Origin: Tissierellia bacterium
GTDB taxonomy: Bacteria; Bacillota; Clostridia; Tissierellales; Tepidimicrobiaceae
Length of the DNA: 48,434 bases
Direction of reading: 5' to 3'
Assembly: GCA_012839745.1 (NCBI GenBank)
Contig: DUMS01000083.1
Location: forward strand, 1-48,434
The notes beneath the pieces were generated by a model. It ran no database searches and was not told the DNA's origin. It saw only the letters and a list, made by a program, of their open reading frames with translations. The first letter of the stretch is position 1; each line of letters starts with the position of its first letter. The position numbers were made by a program, and so were the translations under genes. Of this stretch, positions 43,650 through 48,434 are shown piece after piece.

Positions 43650-44541
43650 TGGAACCTCCCTTTTTATTAAACAAATCCAATAATCTTTTAGCAAAGCTAA
43701 TTTTTCCTCTTTCTTTTATATGTCCTCCAGGTTCTATTAATTTCAATGCCATAATGTTAATTTTCTTGGAAATAGAAGCATTAGGATTAGATAATAAAAA
43801 CGGGTATTGATTCAATACTGCTTTATTTACAATATCACTTCTCTCTAAATACCCCAAGAATTCCAGTTCCCGATTTAAGAAGTTTTTTGAAGCTCTATAC
43901 AGCTTGTCATAGGTGGCATAGGCTTCCTTTCTGCTATTAACAATATTTGTTACTATATTTAGTTTACCTTTGTATCCATAAATTGTCAAAGCTTTTAGTA
44001 TGGTATATCCATCCATTATGGATGTTGGGTCAGGAGTTGTTATAAGTATAGTTTCGTCAGAGGCCATGATGAAATTCAGGACTGTATTTGATACGCCTGC
44101 TGCTGTATCTATTATTATAAAGTCAGTAATATACTCAACTTTTTCCATTTCTCTCAATATATTTCTTATATTTTCCCTATTCATAATGATTTTTTCATTT
44201 AGCCCCAATCCTCCAGATATTAATTTTATTCCATAAGGGCCATCAACCATTATTTCCTCTAATTTCTTCCCGCTAACAATACAGTCGGATATTGTATATT
44301 TAACGCTGGTTCCAGTAAGTATTTCAACATTTGCCAATCCAAAATCCACATCCATTATAATTACCCTGTAACCTAATCGCCTAATTGATATGGCAAGGTT
44401 TACTGCAAAATTGGTTTTACCAACACCACCTTTACCACTGGTAACAGTAAGTATCTTTGCTTTTCTATTAGGTAAATTCTTGTTATCATCCATATTAGCG
44501 CCATTTATCATCTTTCTAAGCTTAGAAGCCTGATCATTCAT
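43639..44541 (-). CDS. flhG: Flagellar number regulator FlhG (MinD-like ATPase)
   Basis: FlhG controls flagellar number and placement. The 300-residue protein begins with the DQAxxLR motif (DQASKLR, residues 3-9) that stimulates the FlhF GTPase. A deviant Walker A (TSGKGGVGKTNFAVNLA, near 33-49) and IIMDVDFGLANVEIL follow. The hydrophobic C-terminal helix expected for membrane binding is present around residues 268-290 in short form. It follows flhF with a 1-base gap and overlaps the PilZ gene. Confidence 0.94.
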   Translation of the reverse strand: MNDQASKLRKMINGANMDDNKNLPNRKAKILTVTSGKGGVGKTNFAVNLAISIRRLGYRVIIMDVDFGLANVEILTGTSVKYTISDCIVSGKKLEEIMVDGPYGIKLISGGLGLNEKIIMNRENIRNILREMEKVEYITDFIIIDTAAGVSNTVLNFIMASDETILITTPDPTSIMDGYTILKALTIYGYKGKLNIVTNIVNSRKEAYATYDKLYRASKNFLNRELEFLGYLERSDIVNKAVLNQYPFLLSNPNASISKKINIMALKLIEPGGHIKERGKISFAKRLLDLFNKKGGSNDD

Positions 44542-44542
44542 A

Positions 44543-45619
44543 TTATATCTCCCCTAGTAAAGATCCAACTATTTCATCAGAATTCATTATTTTTATATCA
44601 TCTGGCACATTCTGACCGGTGGTAACATACGAAATTGGCTTATTGGTCAAATATTTGATATTCAATATGTTTCCCAATCTTTCCGCCTCATCTATTTTAG
44701 TAAATATGATTTTATAGTTGTCAATAAAGCTATACCTGTTTAGAATGGACTTAAGTGTAACAAAATCAGTTGTGCTGCTTAAAACTAAATATATTTCCTT
44801 ATTCTTTATGGAATTAATCATCTTGAACAGCTCATCCTCTTTGTCTACTTCCTTATGGTTTTTTCCTGTAGTGTCTACAAATATAAGGTCTTTTTCCTTT
44901 AAGTGCACCAGGGCTTTATACATATCTTCCTCATTATATATTACCTCCAGAGGAATATTGAGTATTTCAGAATATATCCTCAACTGCTCCACAGCAGCAA
45001 TCCTATATGTATCAGAGGTTATTAAGCCTATGTCATATTCCTTTCTTAGAACCATCTGTGCAGCAATTTTTGCCAATGTTGTAGTTTTGCCTACTCCTGT
45101 AGGCCCCACAAAAAACACAATCTTCTGTCCGCCATCTTTAACTTTAAGAGGATCAGACTCTCCTATGTACTCCACAAGAACTCTCTTTACAATATTCCTT
45201 ATGGAAATGCTGTCTTTAATGCTTAAATCCACCTGCTGGCTCAATTTGCTGAAAATTGAGGTAGCAACAGTATCCTGCACCCCATTTTCCACAAGCTTTA
45301 TCCAGTATTCTTTTAAATTAGGGTCGATTTTTTCTTCTTTTTGATGTATATTATACGAAATCTTTTCAACCATTCCTTTTAAATCAGCTAATTCGCTGCT
45401 TATTTTTTTAATATCCTCCATATCGCTCCTTCTATTTGAGGATTTATTATCCATTTCATATGCTGCTGTTATTTCCACCAGTGGCTTCTTAAAAATTCCA
45501 AACATTCCTTTTTGCTTCACAGTTCTGGTATTCAGTATAACAGCATCCATACCAAGTTCTCTTTTCATCTTTTCAATGGCTTCGTGAGTCGTGGATCCAA
45601 TATATTTTTTAATCATCAT
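44543..45619 (-). CDS. flhF: Signal-recognition-particle-like GTPase FlhF
   Basis: FlhF positions new flagella. The 358-residue protein has a basic N-terminal region (1-80), an N-domain helix bundle (about 90-160) and an SRP-type G domain with G1 FVGPTGVGKTTTLAKIAAQ near residue 170. SDTYRIAAVEQLR, DTTGKNHKE and FTKIDEAERLG follow. Its ATG shares one base with the flhA stop (TGATG arrangement), suggesting translational coupling. Confidence 0.95.
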   Translation of the reverse strand: MMIKKYIGSTTHEAIEKMKRELGMDAVILNTRTVKQKGMFGIFKKPLVEITAAYEMDNKSSNRRSDMEDIKKISSELADLKGMVEKISYNIHQKEEKIDPNLKEYWIKLVENGVQDTVATSIFSKLSQQVDLSIKDSISIRNIVKRVLVEYIGESDPLKVKDGGQKIVFFVGPTGVGKTTTLAKIAAQMVLRKEYDIGLITSDTYRIAAVEQLRIYSEILNIPLEVIYNEEDMYKALVHLKEKDLIFVDTTGKNHKEVDKEDELFKMINSIKNKEIYLVLSSTTDFVTLKSILNRYSFIDNYKIIFTKIDEAERLGNILNIKYLTNKPISYVTTGQNVPDDIKIMNSDEIVGSLLGEI

Positions 45620-47646
45620 CAGATACTCACCACCCCGACGGATTTTACCTCTACAGAAGGATCTATTTCATTATAGGACAACACTATTATATCCCTGGTA
45701 AGCTGTTCAGTAAGTCGCTTAAAATACAATCTGACAATAGGAGCAGTCAGTATAATTGGCTGGGCGCCAATATTGGAAAGCTTCTGAACTGATTTCAAAG
45801 TGCTGTTAAGTATCCTTTGAGCCATGCTGGGCTCTAAGGATAAATATGAGCCTGTTTCGGTCTTGTTTATGGAATTCATTATGGTTTCTTCAACAGAATT
45901 ATCTAATGTTACGACATTTAACCTGTTATCATCTCCTACGTATTTATTGGTTATATAACCTGAAAGCCTTTGCCTTACATATTCTGTAAGCAAATCTGTA
46001 TCATGAGTTATTCGTCCATAGTCAGCAAGGGTTTCTAATATAGTTACCATATCCCTTATACTTATCTGTTCCTTTAACAGGTTTGACAAAACCTTTTGAA
46101 TTTCTCCAAGTGACAGTATTTTAGGAACTAGCTCTTCAACAACTGCAGAGTATTCTTCTTTTATATTATCAATTAATTGTTTTACATCCTGCCTACTCAA
46201 TAATTCGTATGCCCTTTCCTTTATTATTTCAGTTAAATGTGTGGCTATGACAGAAGGCGGGTCTACTACTGTATAGCCATATATCTCTGCCTTTTCTCTT
46301 TCCTTTTCGGTAATCCATTTAGCTGGAAGTCCAAATGCAGGTTCTATGGTATCAATCCCCTCAATATCACCTTCACCTGTTCCCGGATCCATAGCCAGGT
46401 AATGGTCAAAATATACTTCTCCTTTTGCCACTTTTACGCCTTTAATCTTGATTACGTACTCATTAGGATTTAACTGTATATTATCCCTCAATCGAACAGT
46501 AGGAACCACCAGCCCTAATTCCATGGCTATCTGCCTTCTTATCATGACTATTCTATCTAACAAATCGCCTCCCTGTTCTACATCTGCCAATGGAATAAGC
46601 CCATATCCAAATTCCAGCTCAATATCATCAACCTTTAATAAACCATAGACATTCTCAGGTTTCCTCAGCTCTTCAGCTTGAGAAATATCCTCCACAGGGT
46701 TTTCTACCTCTTCCAATGAATCCGTATCCATTTTATAAGCTGATAGTATAAATATAAATCCTAATGCTAAAAATACCAGTGTTGGCAGAGGAGTAATAAT
46801 TCCCATCATGGATATGACTCCTCCAACTACATACATCAGTTTTGGATAGTTGCCTAGAACCTGCTGTATAAAATCCTTTCCTAAATTGGATTCTGAAGCT
46901 GATCTTGTTACAACCAATCCTGTTGCAGTAGAAATCAATAATGCTGGAATCTGGCTAACAAGTCCGTCGCCTACAGTAAGCCTTACATACTTGTCCATTG
47001 CTTCTGCAATGGGCATACCAGCCATAATTCCTGTAACAATACCACCAACAATATTTATTGCTGTTATAATAAGACCAGCAATAGCATCCCCCTTTACGAA
47101 TTTGGAAGCACCGTCCATGGCTCCGTAAAAATCAGCATTTCTTTGAACATCCTTCCTTCGCTTTATGGCCTCCTGCTCTGTAATAAGTCCTGAGTTTAAA
47201 TCCGCATCTATTGCCATTTGCTTTCCAGGCATTGCATCCAGAGTGAATCTTGCAGCTACTTCAGCAACTCTTTCAGCGCCTTTGGTTATAACAATAAACT
47301 GTATTATCTCAATGATAAGAAATATAACAAATCCAACTACAATATTGTCTCCTATAACAAAATCGCCAAATGTGCTTACTACACTTCCTGCATTACCCTT
47401 GCTTAATATGCCCCTAGTCGTAGATATATTTAAGGATAACCTGTATAAGGTAGCTATAAGCAATAGGGACGGAAATATGGATATTTTTAGAGAATCATCT
47501 GCATACATGGAAATTAAAAGTATCAATAATGATAAGGCAATATTGATGCTCAGCAATATATCCAACAGTATATTTGGTATAGGTATAACAATTATTACGA
47601 TAATAGCTATAATACCTAAGACAACAACAATATCACCAAATTTCAT
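45619..47646 (-). CDS. flhA: Flagellar type III export protein FlhA
   Basis: FlhA is the nine-subunit export-gate ring of the flagellar secretion system. The 675-residue protein has about eight membrane segments in residues 1-310, a conserved cytoplasmic loop (PGKQMAIDADLNSGLI, TEQEAIKRRKDVQRNADFYG) and a large C-terminal cytoplasmic domain binding chaperone-substrate complexes. Several conserved charged residues lie in the loop. It starts 12 bases after flhB and overlaps flhF by one base. Confidence 0.97.
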   Translation of the reverse strand: MKFGDIVVVLGIIAIIVIIVIPIPNILLDILLSINIALSLLILLISMYADDSLKISIFPSLLLIATLYRLSLNISTTRGILSKGNAGSVVSTFGDFVIGDNIVVGFVIFLIIEIIQFIVITKGAERVAEVAARFTLDAMPGKQMAIDADLNSGLITEQEAIKRRKDVQRNADFYGAMDGASKFVKGDAIAGLIITAINIVGGIVTGIMAGMPIAEAMDKYVRLTVGDGLVSQIPALLISTATGLVVTRSASESNLGKDFIQQVLGNYPKLMYVVGGVISMMGIITPLPTLVFLALGFIFILSAYKMDTDSLEEVENPVEDISQAEELRKPENVYGLLKVDDIELEFGYGLIPLADVEQGGDLLDRIVMIRRQIAMELGLVVPTVRLRDNIQLNPNEYVIKIKGVKVAKGEVYFDHYLAMDPGTGEGDIEGIDTIEPAFGLPAKWITEKEREKAEIYGYTVVDPPSVIATHLTEIIKERAYELLSRQDVKQLIDNIKEEYSAVVEELVPKILSLGEIQKVLSNLLKEQISIRDMVTILETLADYGRITHDTDLLTEYVRQRLSGYITNKYVGDDNRLNVVTLDNSVEETIMNSINKTETGSYLSLEPSMAQRILNSTLKSVQKLSNIGAQPIILTAPIVRLYFKRLTEQLTRDIIVLSYNEIDPSVEVKSVGVVSI

Positions 47647-47658
47647 TCCTTTATCCTC

Positions 47659-48434
47659 CTAATGGTTTTCTTTTAAGCTATAAACATAAGCCAGTATTTC
47701 TGCTATAGCTTCATAAAGCTCTTCAGGTATAAAATCTCCGATATCCAATGTTTCATATAATAATCTTGCAATAGCCTTATTTTCAACTATTGGTACCTGG
47801 TTTTCCTTTGCAATCTTCTTTATATTCTCTGCAATTAACCCTTTACCTTTTGCCACTACAACTGGTGCCTTATGCTTATACCTGTCATATTTTAATGCTA
47901 CAGCTATATGTGTAGGGTTTGTAATTATTACATCAGCTTTTGGAACTTCCCTAATCATTCTTGACATTGCCATTTGCCTCTGCTTTTCCCTTATCTTGGA
48001 TTTGATAAGTGGATCTCCCTCAGTTTGCTTATATTCTTCCTTTACTTCCTGTTTTGTCATCATAAGGCTCTTTTCATACTGCCTCCACTGAAAAAAATAG
48101 TCTATAAATGCAATCATTACAACTACTGATAATATTCTGATTAAAAAGTAAAAGGACATATTTGAAAAATTAGTAAGTATGGCTTCTGTATCAAAATTTA
48201 CTATATTAATAATTTGATTGATATTATCAGTAACGAACTTGTATCCTACATATCCTATTAACACAATCTTTAAAATGGACTTAAAAAGCTCTAACAGTGA
48301 CCTCTTAGAAAAAATCCTTTTAAAACCATCTACAGGGTTTATTCTATTCAGGTTAATATTTAATGGCTTCGTGCTAAACAAAAAGCCAATCTGTAAATGG
48401 CTTATGGCAATAGCAGTTAAAAAAGAAATAGCCA
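47659..48434 (-). CDS. flhB: Flagellar export switch protein FlhB (partial, N-terminus outside window)
   Basis: FlhB controls the switch from rod/hook to filament export. The visible part includes the last membrane segments and the cytoplasmic domain with the self-cleavage motif in VIITNPTHIAVALKYD, followed by the AKGKGLIAENIKKIA and VENKAIARLLYETLDIG segments. The reading frame stays open to the window edge, upstream of an internal TTG at 48381, with a hydrophobic stretch (SFLTAIAISHLQIGFLF), so the true start lies beyond 48434. Confidence 0.95.
   Translation of the reverse strand, partial: AISFLTAIAISHLQIGFLFSTKPLNINLNRINPVDGFKRIFSKRSLLELFKSILKIVLIGYVGYKFVTDNINQIINIVNFDTEAILTNFSNMSFYFLIRILSVVVMIAFIDYFFQWRQYEKSLMMTKQEVKEEYKQTEGDPLIKSKIREKQRQMAMSRMIREVPKADVIITNPTHIAVALKYDRYKHKAPVVVAKGKGLIAENIKKIAKENQVPIVENKAIARLLYETLDIGDFIPEELYEAIAEILAYVYSLKENH

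Noticed and set aside
44718-45344. A 208-codon plus-strand open frame opposite flhF
   Set aside because: It is the mirror of a well-conserved GTPase gene, with no recognisable domain and no suitable ribosome-binding site.
1-48434. CRISPR arrays, tRNA or rRNA genes, insertion sequences, prophage genes
   Set aside because: I saw no repeat-spacer arrays, cloverleaf sequences, transposases or integrases; the window is ordinary core chromosome apart from the items listed.

Overview
The window is a gene-dense, AT-rich stretch of chromosome in which every recognisable gene lies on the minus strand, so transcription runs from high to low coordinates. A Gram-positive-type PolC, the rpsO-pnp-ylxY-M16 protease-ymxH order also seen in Bacillus subtilis, the flhF/flhG-che-sigD block in front of rpsB, and frequent TTG/GTG starts behind strong GGAGG sites point to a motile, low-GC Firmicute. 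It is probably a member of the Clostridia/Tissierellia; that placement is inferred from gene content and protein style, not from a search.

In transcription order: (1) 48434-35451 is a flagellar/chemotaxis operon: flhB (cut by the window edge), flhA, flhF, flhG, a PilZ c-di-GMP receptor, cheB, cheA, cheW, cheC, cheD, sigD, a FapA/DUF342 protein, a small conserved unknown and a SwrB-like membrane protein. (2) 35450-23796 is the translation / envelope / replication block: rpsB, tsf, pyrH, frr, uppS, cdsA, rseP, ispG, an MgtC-family protein and polC. dxr, often found between cdsA and rseP, is absent. (3) 23730-16526 is the nusA-infB block: rimP, nusA, ylxR, infB, rbfA, nrnA, truB and ribF. (4) 16525-10657 holds rpsO, pnp, ylxY, the M16 protease, dut and ymxH, with clear terminators between units and one unusual 400-base gap of repeats. 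(5) 10656-3196 holds tepA, ftsK/spoIIIE, rimO, pgsA, cinA and recA. recA has its own promoter overlapped by a perfect 16-base palindromic LexA operator. (6) 3195-1 holds an Mre11/SbcD-like nuclease followed by what looks like an SbcC/Rad50 ATPase split into separate genes.

The best candidate for an under-described system is the last region. The N-terminal ATPase half (Walker A, Q-loop, coiled coil) ends 17 residues after a CPVC zinc-hook motif. A separate 83-residue coiled-coil gene follows, and then another gene carries the ABC signature and Walker B. Together with the nuclease this makes a naturally split Mre11-Rad50-type complex, placed behind LexA-controlled recA where RNase Y (rny) is often found. 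Other items worth a second look are the repeats at 10984-11259, a 20-bp perfect inverted repeat inside the swrB-like gene, leader structures before rpsO and rpsB, and hairpins near the ribosome-binding sites of recA and ylxY.
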